A stretch of 64,000 nucleotides of DNA from Oscillospiraceae bacterium (lineage in GTDB: Bacteria > Bacillota > Clostridia > Oscillospirales > UBA929), in the NCBI GenBank assembly GCA_031254195.1, contig JAIRUW010000076.1:1-64000 (forward strand), written 5' to 3'. Every line of letters begins with the position of its first letter. Position 1 is the first letter of the stretch. The translations under genes were made by a program, and so were the position numbers. Shown in pieces: positions 17,802 to 27,966 of the stretch. The notes under the pieces are model-generated. The model made no database searches and was not told the DNA's origin. It saw only the letters and a program-made list of their open reading frames with translations.

Positions 17802-18683
17802 TCAGATATAATAAACACCTTTTATCCGTGTCGTCGCGCTGCCGCCAAAAAGTATCCCGCCTTCTTCCAGGCATAAATGAACGGTATTGAAAACTCTATC
17901 GCTGCCGCCTTGTTCAAGTGTGATATTACCGCCGCCCCACAGGTCATTTTTCAGCATATAGGCCCCGAACGCCGCGTTAGCCGATCCGGTTGCCGGATCT
18001 TCCAGATATCCATATTTAGCGGCAAATACCCTTGTATGCGCGGCGTGGGCTTTGTCCCTTGTATCCATGCAAAAGGTTAATATTACGTCTATTCCATTTT
18101 GCAGAGTAAAATCTTTCAATTGCATTTCGTCCGGGAAAATATTGATCTCAGCATTGAACTCTGCGATTGGGACAATAAGCGTTCTATTTCCGGCGTCAAT
18201 GAAATCTATGGGATACTCGTTAGAAATCACGGGCATGTTGATTTGAAGGGCTTTAGCGATCATCTCAACGGATACAGGCGTTTCTAAGTAAAGCGGCTCC
18301 GGGGCAGAGATAAAAACCGCGTTTTGCTTAGGGATTCTGTTATAAAGCGTCAGTGTTCCCTTTTCACGGGTGTGGATTGTTATCTCCGACGTTGCCTGTA
18401 ATTCAGGGTCACCCTGCAATAACGAATACATACACGCTATCGTTCCGTGCCCACAAAAAGGGACTTCGCATTCAGAGGAATAGTAAGTCAAGTGAAAGGA
18501 AGCCGGCGCTGTCTGTCTGCAAAAAACCACCTCTGACACAAACCCCTTATGCTGTTTGGCTATCAGGAGCATTTCGCCGTCAGTCAGGATTTTGCTTTCA
18601 AGGTATATACACGCCGCCGGATTGCCCAGCGACTGTCCTGATGTAAACGCGTCTATTTTTCTGTATGGATATGCTTCCATCAA
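17802..18683 (-). CDS. PhzF family isomerase
   Basis: IDAFTSGQSLGNPAACIYLES, PFCGHGTIA, EDPATGSANAAFGAY. Confidence 0.9.
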   Translation of the reverse strand: MMEAYPYRKIDAFTSGQSLGNPAACIYLESKILTDGEMLLIAKQHKGFVSEVVFCRQTAPASFHLTYYSSECEVPFCGHGTIACMYSLLQGDPELQATSEITIHTREKGTLTLYNRIPKQNAVFISAPEPLYLETPVSVEMIAKALQINMPVISNEYPIDFIDAGNRTLIVPIAEFNAEINIFPDEMQLKDFTLQNGIDVILTFCMDTRDKAHAAHTRVFAAKYGYLEDPATGSANAAFGAYMLKNDLWGGGNITLEQGGSDRVFNTVHLCLEEGGILFGGSATTRIKGVYYI

Positions 18684-18788
18684 TTACGTCACCTCCGGTA
18701 TTGACCCGCTCCATGCTTGCGCTATGGCGGGCGGTATGCTATGATCGAGAGGATGGTAAGGGTTTATATTACGCGAAGGAGATACATA

Positions 18789-19289
18789 ATGCACGGACAG
18801 AGAATTGAGGATATTATCGGCGAAGTCCTTATGGGGGATGCACAAAGAAACGCATTTGAATTTGTTGCCTATTTGAAAGCAAGCGAAATGCAGTTTGAGA
18901 GAGAAAAGGGTTATTGGGAAGATAAATTCTATTGGACAGTTTGTTATAAAGGCGAAATTGTATGTACTGTTTTGATTGGTACTACCGAGCATTCAGCCGA
19001 ACCTTGGGTCGTCTGGTCTGATAGCAGCGGTTCAAAATGGTACGAGAATTCTCCACTCCCCGAACATCTAAAGGAAATCGCTTGGGAAAATGTAGACATC
19101 TGTGGCGGCGGCGACGTTTGCGGCGGTTATTGTGGTAATCCGCGAGGTATATGCAAAAAAATATTCGGAAGAGATTTCAATAATGTTTGCCTTACTGTTT
19201 TCAAATTTGATAATCCAAATGCTTCGGCAGTGGAATGTTTGAAAAATATGGCAGATATAAGAAAGAACGATATACTCAGTAATGCTTAG
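18789..19289 (+). CDS. Hypothetical protein
   Basis: ATG 18789 with SD AAGGAG; no confident family. Confidence 0.6.
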   Translation: MHGQRIEDIIGEVLMGDAQRNAFEFVAYLKASEMQFEREKGYWEDKFYWTVCYKGEIVCTVLIGTTEHSAEPWVVWSDSSGSKWYENSPLPEHLKEIAWENVDICGGGDVCGGYCGNPRGICKKIFGRDFNNVCLTVFKFDNPNASAVECLKNMADIRKNDILSNA

Positions 19290-19357
19290 TGCGTATAGTA
19301 AGCCCGTGTACAGGTCAGCGTCTTTCTCCGCATTCAACACATATTAGGAGGATTAAC

Positions 19358-19795
19358 ATGATTCGTGATGCAATTCCGAGCGATAGGCAGACATTTATAT
19401 CCATGGTAAGAGAGTTTTATTCTTCGGGTGCGGTGCTGAAACCTATAGACCCCAATTATTTCGAAGCGACGTTTGACGCCGCAATGAATCAATCCCCTTT
19501 TGTGCGTATCCTCATGATAGAAAGTGATGAAAAAACTATAGGCTACGCGATTTTAGCCCTTACGTATTCTAACGAAGCGGGCGGAATGGTTGTGCTGATC
19601 GAAGAGATCCAAATAGACAAAGCCTATAGGGGCGGCGGACACGGCGGCAGGCTCTTTGACTTTATAGAACAGGAGTATCCTGATGCCAAGCGGTTCCGCC
19701 TGGAAGTCTGCGCGGATAATACAAAGGCTATAGACTTATACAAAAGACTTGGGTATAAGGTGTTTGACTATGTACAGATGGTAAAGGACGCTTAG
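19358..19795 (+). CDS. GNAT family N-acetyltransferase
   Basis: IEEIQIDKAYRGGGHGGRLFDFIE...VCADNTKAIDLYKRLGYK; SD AGGAGG before ATG 19358. Confidence 0.88.
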   Translation: MIRDAIPSDRQTFISMVREFYSSGAVLKPIDPNYFEATFDAAMNQSPFVRILMIESDEKTIGYAILALTYSNEAGGMVVLIEEIQIDKAYRGGGHGGRLFDFIEQEYPDAKRFRLEVCADNTKAIDLYKRLGYKVFDYVQMVKDA

Positions 19796-19812
19796 TGTTA
19801 AGCGCTCTTCGT

Positions 19813-22800
19813 TTACCCGCCGTAAGCCTCCACCAGCTTCTCCGCCGCCGCCAGCACATCCTCTCCGCTTGCCAGTTTCAGCGAGAGGTGCGGCTCGCTG
19901 CCCGCCGAGAAGAGGATTCGCCCCTTGTATTCAGGCAGCCCGCAGACCCGGGCCACACGGATAAAATCCGGTTCCGGCAAGCGCGCCAGCAAGCGCCCGC
20001 CCTTTTGCGCCAGCTCGTAAAAACCGTGCTTCGACGCGGCCGCGCGCACCAGGGCTATGCGGAAAAGGGTATGTGTCTCGTCCGGGACGTCGCCGAAACG
20101 GTCTACCAGCTCGTCCAGCATATCCGAGGCCTCGTCTTGGGTGGTGACGGCGGCGATGCGCCGGTAGAAGTCCATGCGGATGCCCGCGTGGGCGATATAA
20201 CCCTCCGGCAGGCTGGCCCGCACCGGCAGGTCGGCCACGCAGTCCACTTTGGGTTTGGCCTGTATGCCTTGCTCCTCCAGCACCGCCTCCTCCAAAAGCC
20301 GCAAGTACATCTCATACCCCACGCTCAGCATATGCCCCGACTGCTCCGCACCCAGCAGGTTTCCCGCGCCTCGTATTTCGAGGTCGCGCATGGCGATTTT
20401 CAGCCCCGAGCCGAACTCAGCGAATTCCCGGATGGCGGCCAGCCGTTTGGCGGCGATCTCCTGTAATACCTTGCCGCGCCGATAGGTCAGGTAGGCGTAT
20501 GCGTGGCGGTTGCTCCTTCCAACGCGGCCCCGTATCTGATGCAACTGGGCCAGCCCCAGCTTATCGGCGTCCTCAATGATCAGGGTGTTGACGTTGGGGA
20601 TGTCCAGCCCCGCCTCGATGATGGTGGTGCAGACCAGCACCTGTACCTCGCCGTCCACCACCCGCCGCATGATGTCGGATAGCTCCGATTCCTTCATCTG
20701 CCCGTGCGCGACGGCCACAGCCACATCCGGCAGGGCGTTCGCCAGCTCGGCCGCTACCCGGTCTATCGTTTCTACCCGGTTGTGCAGGTAATACACCTGC
20801 CCGCCCCGCCCCGCCTCGCGCCGCACGGCGTCGTGGATCAGCGGGCGCTCGTATTCCAGCACATAGGTTTGCACCGGCGTACGGTTGCGCGGCGCCTCCT
20901 CGATGCTGGACATGTCGCGGATGCCGGACAGAGCCATATGCAGTGTGCGGGGGATGGGCGTCGCCGTCAGGGTCAGCACATCCACCTGTTTCGCCAGCTC
21001 CTTCAGCCGCTCTTTGTGCGTCACACCGAACCGCTGCTCTTCGTCCACCACCAGCAAGCCGAGGTTGGCGAATTTCATATCCTTTTGCAGTAATTTGTGC
21101 GTCCCAATTACTAAATCCAAATGCCCTGAGCGCAGCTTTTTCTTAATCTCCGCCGCCTGCGCCGGGGTGCAGAAACGGCTCAACACATCCACGCGCACCG
21201 GATAGCCCGCAAAGCGCCGTGCGGCAGTCTGCCCATGCTGCTGCGCCAAAACCGTCGTCGGCACCAGCAAAGCCGCCTGTTTGCCGCCCAGGACGCACTT
21301 CATCACGGCGCGCATAGCCACCTCGGTTTTGCCGAAGCCGACGTCGCCGCAGAGCAGGCGGTCCATCGGCGTCTTCCGCTCCATGTCGCCCTTGATTTCG
21401 GCGGAACAACGCAATTGGTCGTCCGTCTCCTCATATTCAAACGCGTCCTCGAATCCCGTCTGCCAGTCGTCGTCTTTGGGGAAGGCAAACCCCTCGCGCC
21501 GCTTGCGTTCGGCATAGAGCTTGACCAACCCCGCCGCCAGCTCTTTGGCGGCGGCTTTGGCGCGTGCTTTGGCTTTCGCCCATTCCGCGCCGCCCAGCTT
21601 GTTCAGCCGCGCGACCGAATCTTCTCCGCCGCCGATATACTTGCTGACCAGATGCAGCTGCGTCACCGGGACATAGAGCATATCCGCCCCGGAGTAAGCC
21701 AGCTTGATATAGTCGCGCTGCAAACCGTCCACAGCCATCGGCACGATACCGGCAAAACGCCCGATGCCGTGGTGCTCATGCACTACAAGGTCGCCCGGCT
21801 CCAAGTCGGCATAGGATACCAGCTTCTTCTTCACCGTGTCCTTTTTGACCGGTGCGCGTTTTTTTAGTCCGCCGCGGGCCGCCCCGGCCTGCCCCTCGGT
21901 CAATACGGCCAGTTTGATACCGGGGTATTCCAGCCCGGAGGAAAGAGCGCCGGGACAGAGGAAAACGCCGCCGCCTTCGAGCGATACGGGCAAGCCTAGA
22001 GACGCCGGCAAACCCTTTTCGCGCAGTAAGTCCTCCAGATGCCGCGCCTGCCGCTCGGTCGGGACGAAGACGATTGCCGTGGTGCCGCCGTCGCGGTAAT
22101 GAGCGATGTCGCCCGCCGCTGTTTCCAAGCTCGCGCCGAAGCTCGGGAGCTGTTTGGCTGTGACGTTCATGATCGCATGGGGCCTCAGCGGGTATGTCTG
22201 CGCCAGGAACAAATCCAGCATCACGCAGTCGAACCGTTTGAGCGTCCGCCATATATCAATATCGTCGATACCGAAAGAGCCTTTGGCTTCTTCCTTCTTT
22301 TCCAGCAGCCGCTCGGTTTCCTCATTCCACATCCAAAGCGTGTGTTTGATCCTCTCCCCTACCCTGCCCTGTTCCACGATAAATATCAACGCATTGCGGG
22401 GCAGATAGTCCAGCGCGGTATGAACCTCCTCCGCAAGCTGCGGCTCACGGCAGGGCAGCAGACCGCATGACGCCAGCGGCGCGGTGCGGAGCTGGCTCTC
22501 TATGTCGCAGGAGTGCAGGGTATCCACTTCGTCGCCAAACAGCTCGATCCGTGTAAAGCTGTCCATTCCCGGGGAAAAGACGTCCACAATGCCGCCGCGC
22601 GCGGAAAACTGCCCTATCCCCTCCACCTGCTCACAACGCGAATACCCCAGCTCAACCAGCAGGGACAGCAATCCCGAAGCGTCCCAGCCCGGTTTGACCG
22701 TGACGGACTGTTCCCGCAGGATGTTGGGCGGAATGGTGCATTGTATGAACGCGTCGGCCGTGCCGATCAGGATAGGGGCAGTGCCGCTTGCGGCGCGTCG

Positions 22801-23118
22801 CAGAACGGCCAGCCGCGCGTGCTCCCGCTCCCGCGACATGGTGTCCGCGCTCAGGAAGGAAAACTCGCGGCAGGGCAATATCAACGCTTCCTCTTCCGCT
22901 AAAACGGCGCAGTCGGAAGCGAGGCGCGCGGCTTCCGACTCGTCGGGGCTAAGCACGACGACCGGGCGCCCTGTCTTGCGCCGCGCCGCCGCGATAAAGT
23001 GCGCCTTATGCGCGGACGAAAGCCCGCCCATCGCCACCGGGCATCCCCCGGAAGTAATGCGCGACAAGAGTTCTCGCGCTTCGGGCAATGCCCAAAGCGC
23101 CTCACAGAGGGGTAGCAA
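19813..23118 (-). CDS. mfd: Transcription-repair coupling factor
   Basis: CarD-like DLVVHEHHGIGRF, RecG-like helicase motifs LLCGDVGFGKTEVAMRA, VVDEEQRFGV, IRGRVGRS; 1101 aa. Confidence 0.97.
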   Translation of the reverse strand: MLPLCEALWALPEARELLSRITSGGCPVAMGGLSSAHKAHFIAAARRKTGRPVVVLSPDESEAARLASDCAVLAEEEALILPCREFSFLSADTMSREREHARLAVLRRAASGTAPILIGTADAFIQCTIPPNILREQSVTVKPGWDASGLLSLLVELGYSRCEQVEGIGQFSARGGIVDVFSPGMDSFTRIELFGDEVDTLHSCDIESQLRTAPLASCGLLPCREPQLAEEVHTALDYLPRNALIFIVEQGRVGERIKHTLWMWNEETERLLEKKEEAKGSFGIDDIDIWRTLKRFDCVMLDLFLAQTYPLRPHAIMNVTAKQLPSFGASLETAAGDIAHYRDGGTTAIVFVPTERQARHLEDLLREKGLPASLGLPVSLEGGGVFLCPGALSSGLEYPGIKLAVLTEGQAGAARGGLKKRAPVKKDTVKKKLVSYADLEPGDLVVHEHHGIGRFAGIVPMAVDGLQRDYIKLAYSGADMLYVPVTQLHLVSKYIGGGEDSVARLNKLGGAEWAKAKARAKAAAKELAAGLVKLYAERKRREGFAFPKDDDWQTGFEDAFEYEETDDQLRCSAEIKGDMERKTPMDRLLCGDVGFGKTEVAMRAVMKCVLGGKQAALLVPTTVLAQQHGQTAARRFAGYPVRVDVLSRFCTPAQAAEIKKKLRSGHLDLVIGTHKLLQKDMKFANLGLLVVDEEQRFGVTHKERLKELAKQVDVLTLTATPIPRTLHMALSGIRDMSSIEEAPRNRTPVQTYVLEYERPLIHDAVRREAGRGGQVYYLHNRVETIDRVAAELANALPDVAVAVAHGQMKESELSDIMRRVVDGEVQVLVCTTIIEAGLDIPNVNTLIIEDADKLGLAQLHQIRGRVGRSNRHAYAYLTYRRGKVLQEIAAKRLAAIREFAEFGSGLKIAMRDLEIRGAGNLLGAEQSGHMLSVGYEMYLRLLEEAVLEEQGIQAKPKVDCVADLPVRASLPEGYIAHAGIRMDFYRRIAAVTTQDEASDMLDELVDRFGDVPDETHTLFRIALVRAAASKHGFYELAQKGGRLLARLPEPDFIRVARVCGLPEYKGRILFSAGSEPHLSLKLASGEDVLAAAEKLVEAYGG

Positions 23119-23125
23119 GCGTAAA

Positions 23126-23716
23126 TTACCTCTCTTCTTCAGCCTCCACGGCGGGCGGAAGCTGGTTATACTGGTTCATCGCGGTTTCGATACCCTCGCG
23201 GACGATACACTCCACCGCGTCCGCGGCACGGCGGACAGCATCCGCAAACAGTGTGCGGTCGGCAGACGCGATGGGCGCAAGCACCCAGTCGGCAAGGTCG
23301 GTATCGGGGTGCGGCGGGCCGCCCACACCTATGCGTACGCGTGGGAAGCGGTCGGTTTGCAAGTGATAGAGAATGTCTTTCAGGCCGTTGTGCCCGCCGT
23401 CGGAGCCGGAGGCGCGGAGACGCAGCCGCCCCGGCGGCAGAGCCGCTTCGTCATAGACGACGATGATTCTCTCGGGCGGTATCTGATAAAACGCCGCCGC
23501 GTCTCGCACCGCCTGCCCCGACCGGTTCATAAAGGTTTGCGGCTTGAGCAGAAGAAGACTGTCCGTCTGGGCATATGTGCCGTGGAACTTGATTTTTTTT
23601 ATTTTTACGCCGCGCCGCTGCGCCAGTTCATCCAGCACCCAAAAACCGGCGTTGTGGCGGGTGTTTTCATATACTTTTCCAGGGTTGCCCAGCCCGGCAA
23701 TGAGACAGTCAGTCAT
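23126..23716 (-). CDS. pth: Peptidyl-tRNA hydrolase
   Basis: [50 protein letters not shown]; start refined to 23716. Confidence 0.96.
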   Translation of the reverse strand: MTDCLIAGLGNPGKVYENTRHNAGFWVLDELAQRRGVKIKKIKFHGTYAQTDSLLLLKPQTFMNRSGQAVRDAAAFYQIPPERIIVVYDEAALPPGRLRLRASGSDGGHNGLKDILYHLQTDRFPRVRIGVGGPPHPDTDLADWVLAPIASADRTLFADAVRRAADAVECIVREGIETAMNQYNQLPPAVEAEEER

Positions 23717-24296
23717 CTTTCTTATCCTTCGGGCTTTTCCAATCTTCTTTAACCGTTTGCCGTGCCCGCGCGATCGCAAGGGCGTTGGCCGGCACATCGT
23801 TTGTCACGGTCGAACCGGCGGCGGTATACGCCCCCTCGCCGACCGTGACCGGCGCGATGAGGTTTGTGTTGCAGCCGATGAAAGCCCCGTCTCCGATTAC
23901 GGTGCGGTGCTTATTGACCCCATCGTAATTGACCGTTACCGTGCCGCAGCCGAAATTGACGTCCGCCCCCACGTCGGCGTCCCCCACATAGGTCAGATGC
24001 CCCGCGTGGGCGCGCTCGCCCATCGTACAGTTTTTCAGCTCAACAAACGCGCCCGCCTTGACTTCCCTGCCCAGCGTCACATCGGGGCGGAGGTGGGTAA
24101 ACGGGCCGATCTCACACCCTTCGCCGATTGAGACGCCCTCCTGAATCACGACGAACGGCAGGATGACCGTACCCTTGCCGATGTCCGCGTCCGGGCTGAT
24201 AAAGGTCGTCGAGGGGTCCACGATCATCACCCCGTTCGCGATATGCCGCCGGATCACGGCTTCACGATCTTCGGTAAAATGAATCGGTTTCATCAT
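23709..24296 (-). CDS. Stand-alone GlmU C-terminal (left-handed beta-helix acetyltransferase) domain protein
   Basis: [24 protein letters not shown]...[69 protein letters not shown]-terminal uridylyltransferase absent. Confidence 0.85.
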   Translation of the reverse strand: MMKPIHFTEDREAVIRRHIANGVMIVDPSTTFISPDADIGKGTVILPFVVIQEGVSIGEGCEIGPFTHLRPDVTLGREVKAGAFVELKNCTMGERAHAGHLTYVGDADVGADVNFGCGTVTVNYDGVNKHRTVIGDGAFIGCNTNLIAPVTVGEGAYTAAGSTVTNDVPANALAIARARQTVKEDWKSPKDKKDD

Positions 24297-26125
24297 CCCA
24301 ACACCTTGCTTTCTATATCCTCTTCAAACTGCCGTGTGTATAGCTCATAATAATGCCCGCGGGCGCGCAAGAGTTCCTTGTGCGTCCCGCGCTCGATAAT
24401 CTTTCCGTCCCGCACGACCAAAATCACGTCGGCGGTACGAACGGTGGACAGGCGGTGGGCTATAACAAAGCTGGTGCGCCCTTTGAGCAGGTGAGCGACA
24501 GCCTTTTGAATCAAAAGCTCCGTTTCGGTGTCGATAGAGGAGGTGGCTTCGTCCAGGACAAAAATGCGCGGGTCGGCCAGCACGGCGCGGGCAAAGGATA
24601 TGAGCTGCTTCTCGCCGGTGGAGAGGCGGTCGCCGCCCTCGCCCACATCGGCGTCCATCCCGCCTTCGAGCTTTGCGATGGCTTTATCGGCGCTGACCAG
24701 CCGCGCAGCCTCCTCCACTTCCCCGTCGGTGGCCTCCAGCCGCCCGTAGCGGATGTTCTCCCGCACGGTGCCGGAAAAGAGGTGCGGGCTTTGCAGCACA
24801 TAGCCAATCGAGCTGTGCAGCCAGAGCTGGCTGCGTTCGCGGCTGTCCCGCCCGTCGATCAAAACTGTCCCCTCCGTAGGCTCGAAGAAGCGGCAGACGA
24901 GGTTGACCAAGGTGGATTTCCCCGCCCCTGTCTCCCCTACAATCGCCACATACGTCCCGGCCGGGACGGTAAGGCTGAAATGCTCCAGCACGTTCTCCGT
25001 GCCATCGGGGTACATGAAGGTCACGTCACGGAACTCGATGTCGCCCCGGATTGGCTCCCAGTTTTCCTGTTTGGGATGGAAGGAATCGCCGTATTTCGCA
25101 ATCACCTCGGGCGTGTCGGTGACGTCCGGCTCGCGCTCCAGCATGGCGGTGACGCGCTCGATGTTGACCTGCGTCGCCACAAAATCGCTGACCACATGCG
25201 CCAATTGGGAGATCGGCTCGAAGATATTGGTGGTGTAGTTGATAAAGGCCGTCAATATGCCAAACGAAACGCCGAACGCCCCGGTTAGGACCCAACCGCC
25301 GCCGCGGGTCAGCACGAAGGCCGCCGCGATGGAACCGATGAACATGATCAGCGGCCCGAACACGCCGCGCATCCATGCGATACGGGTGGCGTTGCGCTTC
25401 TGCTCGCCTGTAATGGCGCGGAAATCGAGGTCGTTCTGCTCTTCTATGACCAGCGTCTTGGATGTGCGGGCCCCGGTGATGCCCTCGTTCATCGCGCCGG
25501 TCATCTGTGAGTTGAGCTTGCGGGCCTTGCGGTTGAGCTTGAGAATACGGCTTTGGAAAAACCAAGTAGCGATGACCAAAAACGGCAGGGTGCATAAAAC
25601 AATCAGCGCCAACCGCCAATTGAGGATAAACATGGAGATAAATACACCGATGGTATACAGCAGCGACCAGCTCGCGTCCACCAGCCCCCACGCCACCATC
25701 TCTCCGATCCGCCCCGTGTCGCTGGTCGTGCGCGCCATCATATAGCCGACCGGGGTGGTGTTGTAGTAGGAAAAGGAGAGTTTTTGCAGGTGGTTGAAGA
25801 CGGCGGCGCGCAAGCCCTGGCTGATCCGCACATCAATCTGCATCGCCACCCGCACAAACAGGTAGACGCCCGCCGACTGCGCGATTGCCAGCCCGCAGGA
25901 GAGGAAAATGAACGGCCACATCCCCTCCGATACGCCCGGCGTTACAAAGCGATCGATGATGACCGCGCTGACGATGGGCATGAATACGTCGATGACGGCC
26001 ACCATCAGCATAAAGACAGCGGCGGCGGCGAGCTTCTTGCGGTGCGGCCGGATAAACGGCGCCATTTTGAGCCACATGCGCGGGGAAAACGGCTGGTTAT
26101 AGTCGTGGTCTTCGTAGTAGGTCAT
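24293..26125 (-). CDS. ABC transporter, fused permease-ATPase exporter type
   Basis: TM domain plus [53 protein letters not shown]. Confidence 0.93.
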   Translation of the reverse strand: MTYYEDHDYNQPFSPRMWLKMAPFIRPHRKKLAAAAVFMLMVAVIDVFMPIVSAVIIDRFVTPGVSEGMWPFIFLSCGLAIAQSAGVYLFVRVAMQIDVRISQGLRAAVFNHLQKLSFSYYNTTPVGYMMARTTSDTGRIGEMVAWGLVDASWSLLYTIGVFISMFILNWRLALIVLCTLPFLVIATWFFQSRILKLNRKARKLNSQMTGAMNEGITGARTSKTLVIEEQNDLDFRAITGEQKRNATRIAWMRGVFGPLIMFIGSIAAAFVLTRGGGWVLTGAFGVSFGILTAFINYTTNIFEPISQLAHVVSDFVATQVNIERVTAMLEREPDVTDTPEVIAKYGDSFHPKQENWEPIRGDIEFRDVTFMYPDGTENVLEHFSLTVPAGTYVAIVGETGAGKSTLVNLVCRFFEPTEGTVLIDGRDSRERSQLWLHSSIGYVLQSPHLFSGTVRENIRYGRLEATDGEVEEAARLVSADKAIAKLEGGMDADVGEGGDRLSTGEKQLISFARAVLADPRIFVLDEATSSIDTETELLIQKAVAHLLKGRTSFVIAHRLSTVRTADVILVVRDGKIIERGTHKELLRARGHYYELYTRQFEEDIESKVLG

Positions 26126-26134
26126 ACAGTCTCC

Positions 26135-26362
26135 TTATGGTATCTGTTCATCAGGCTTTTCAAGCAATACAAAAGCCGCAAATGTTTCTCTTTTTTCCGG
26201 TTTCTGGTCACCGTGTACAATCTCAATCATATTCTGCGTTAGATGGGCAACCTTCCAGCCCTGATCCAACAAAGTGTTGATGTGCGTGAAATATTTATTC
26301 TCATTTATGTTGCCCTGTTCGGTATAATCCCGGCTGTTGCTCAAATATACTAGTTTTTGCAT
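26135..26362 (-). CDS. Hypothetical small protein
   Basis: 75-aa ORF, upstream gene on the same strand as the ABC transporter; no clear SD verified. Confidence 0.45.
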   Translation of the reverse strand: MQKLVYLSNSRDYTEQGNINENKYFTHINTLLDQGWKVAHLTQNMIEIVHGDQKPEKRETFAAFVLLEKPDEQIP

Positions 26363-26401
26363 TAGAATTTCCCCTTTTTCAAATAATATATTATATTGTC
26401 A

Positions 26402-27922
26402 TCAAACATCCGCGGCTTGCCGGTACTGCAACGCCTCCGCTAAATGCGCCGGGGCGATGCTGTCGCTGCCCGCCAGGTCGGCGATCGTCCGCGCTACCTT
26501 GAGGACGCGGTTGTGCGCCCGGGCGGTCAGCCCCAAGCGGTCGAACGCGCTTTTCATCAGTTTGTCGCCCGCTTCGTCGAGCGCGCAGGCCTCCCGCATC
26601 TGCTCCGCGCTTAAATGCGCCGACGGCGGGCCGACGCCGCCAAATCTCGCCCGCTGGCGCTCTCTCGCCGCGCAGACCCGTTCGCGCACGGCAGCCGAGC
26701 TTTCGCCCTGCTCTTTGCCCGACAGTTCTTCATATGACACGGCGGGCACTTCGATGACAATATCCATCCGATCCAGCACAGGCCCCGAAATTCGTCCATA
26801 GTACGCCTTAACCGATTCCGACGAGCAGCGGCACCGGTCGGACAGATGGCCGTACCAGCCGCAGCGGCAGGGGTTCATGGCGCAAAGCAGCATGAAGCGG
26901 GCCGGGTAGGTCAGGGTTCCGCCCACGCGGGAGATGGTCACCTGCCCGTCCTCCATCGGCTGGCGCAGGGATTCCAGCGCGTCGCGGTGAAACTCGGGCA
27001 GCTCGTCCAGAAACAGCACCCCATTGTGCGAAAGGCTCATCTCCCCCGGCCTCGGCACACGCCCGCCGCCCACCAGCGCGGGAGCGGATACAGTGTGGTG
27101 CGGGGAACGGAACGGCCGTCCGCGCAGCAGCGGCTCGTCGCGGCTGGTCAGCCCAACGACGGAGTGGATGCCGGTGGATTCCAGCGCTTCCGCGCTTGTC
27201 ATCTCCGGCAGGATGGTCGGCAGCCGCCGTGCCAGCATGGACTTGCCCGCGCCCGGCGGCCCGACCATCAGCACGTTATGCGCTCCGGCGGCGGCCACCT
27301 CCAGCGCCCGCTTGACATTGTCCTGTCCCCGCACATCGGCGAAATCGGGGCCGGTTATGGGGGTTGGCTCACTTTGATAGGGCGGCGCTATCAAAATCTG
27401 ATGGCGCCCGGAGAGGTGCTCGATCAAGTCTTGGACATGCCGTACGGGAAATACGTCCAGCCCCTCTACCAAGGAGGATTCCCGCGCGTTCATTTCCGGC
27501 ACAAACACCGTTTTGATGCCCGCGTTCCTCGCCGCCAGCGCCATCGGCAGCATCCCAATCACCGGGCGGGCGTGCCCTTCCAAGGATAGCTCTCCGATAA
27601 ACGCCGCGTCTTTGGGCAGCGCGGGTATGTCGCCGTTGGCCGCCATCAAGCCGAGGAAGATGGGCAGGTCATAGACAGGGCCTTCCTTGCGGATGTCAGC
27701 CGGGGCTAAATTAACGACGATACGGCGTATCGGAAACTCATAACCGCAGTTTTTCATCGCGGCGCGCACCCGCTCGCGGGATTCGCGTACGGCGGCGTCC
27801 GGCAGGCCCACCACCTCGAAGGCGGGCATCCCCTGAGACAGGAAACACTCCACCGACACATCAAAGCCGTTCAGCCCGAACAGACCCATCGACCGTATGG
27901 CACAGACCATATTGACCCCCAA
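26402..27922 (-). CDS. YifB/ComM family Mg-chelatase-like AAA ATPase
   Basis: GPPGAGKSMLARRLPTILPEMT, FRSPHHTVSAPALVGGG, GVLFLDELPEF, CAMNPCRCGWYG. Confidence 0.95.
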   Translation of the reverse strand: MGVNMVCAIRSMGLFGLNGFDVSVECFLSQGMPAFEVVGLPDAAVRESRERVRAAMKNCGYEFPIRRIVVNLAPADIRKEGPVYDLPIFLGLMAANGDIPALPKDAAFIGELSLEGHARPVIGMLPMALAARNAGIKTVFVPEMNARESSLVEGLDVFPVRHVQDLIEHLSGRHQILIAPPYQSEPTPITGPDFADVRGQDNVKRALEVAAAGAHNVLMVGPPGAGKSMLARRLPTILPEMTSAEALESTGIHSVVGLTSRDEPLLRGRPFRSPHHTVSAPALVGGGRVPRPGEMSLSHNGVLFLDELPEFHRDALESLRQPMEDGQVTISRVGGTLTYPARFMLLCAMNPCRCGWYGHLSDRCRCSSESVKAYYGRISGPVLDRMDIVIEVPAVSYEELSGKEQGESSAAVRERVCAARERQRARFGGVGPPSAHLSAEQMREACALDEAGDKLMKSAFDRLGLTARAHNRVLKVARTIADLAGSDSIAPAHLAEALQYRQAADV

Positions 27923-27965
27923 TTTACAATGTACAATTAACAGTTAACAGTTAACAATTAGCAAT
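27921..27965. repeat. AT-rich short tandem repeat (ACAATTAACAGTTAACAGTTAACAATTAG)
   Basis: Tandem 7-mer CAGTTAA units in the yifB-malQ intergenic region. Confidence 0.7.
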
Positions 27966-27966
27966 G

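Noticed and set aside
22484-23752. 422-aa plus-strand ORF antisense to mfd/pth
   Set aside because: Shadow ORF; both antisense genes are conserved families.
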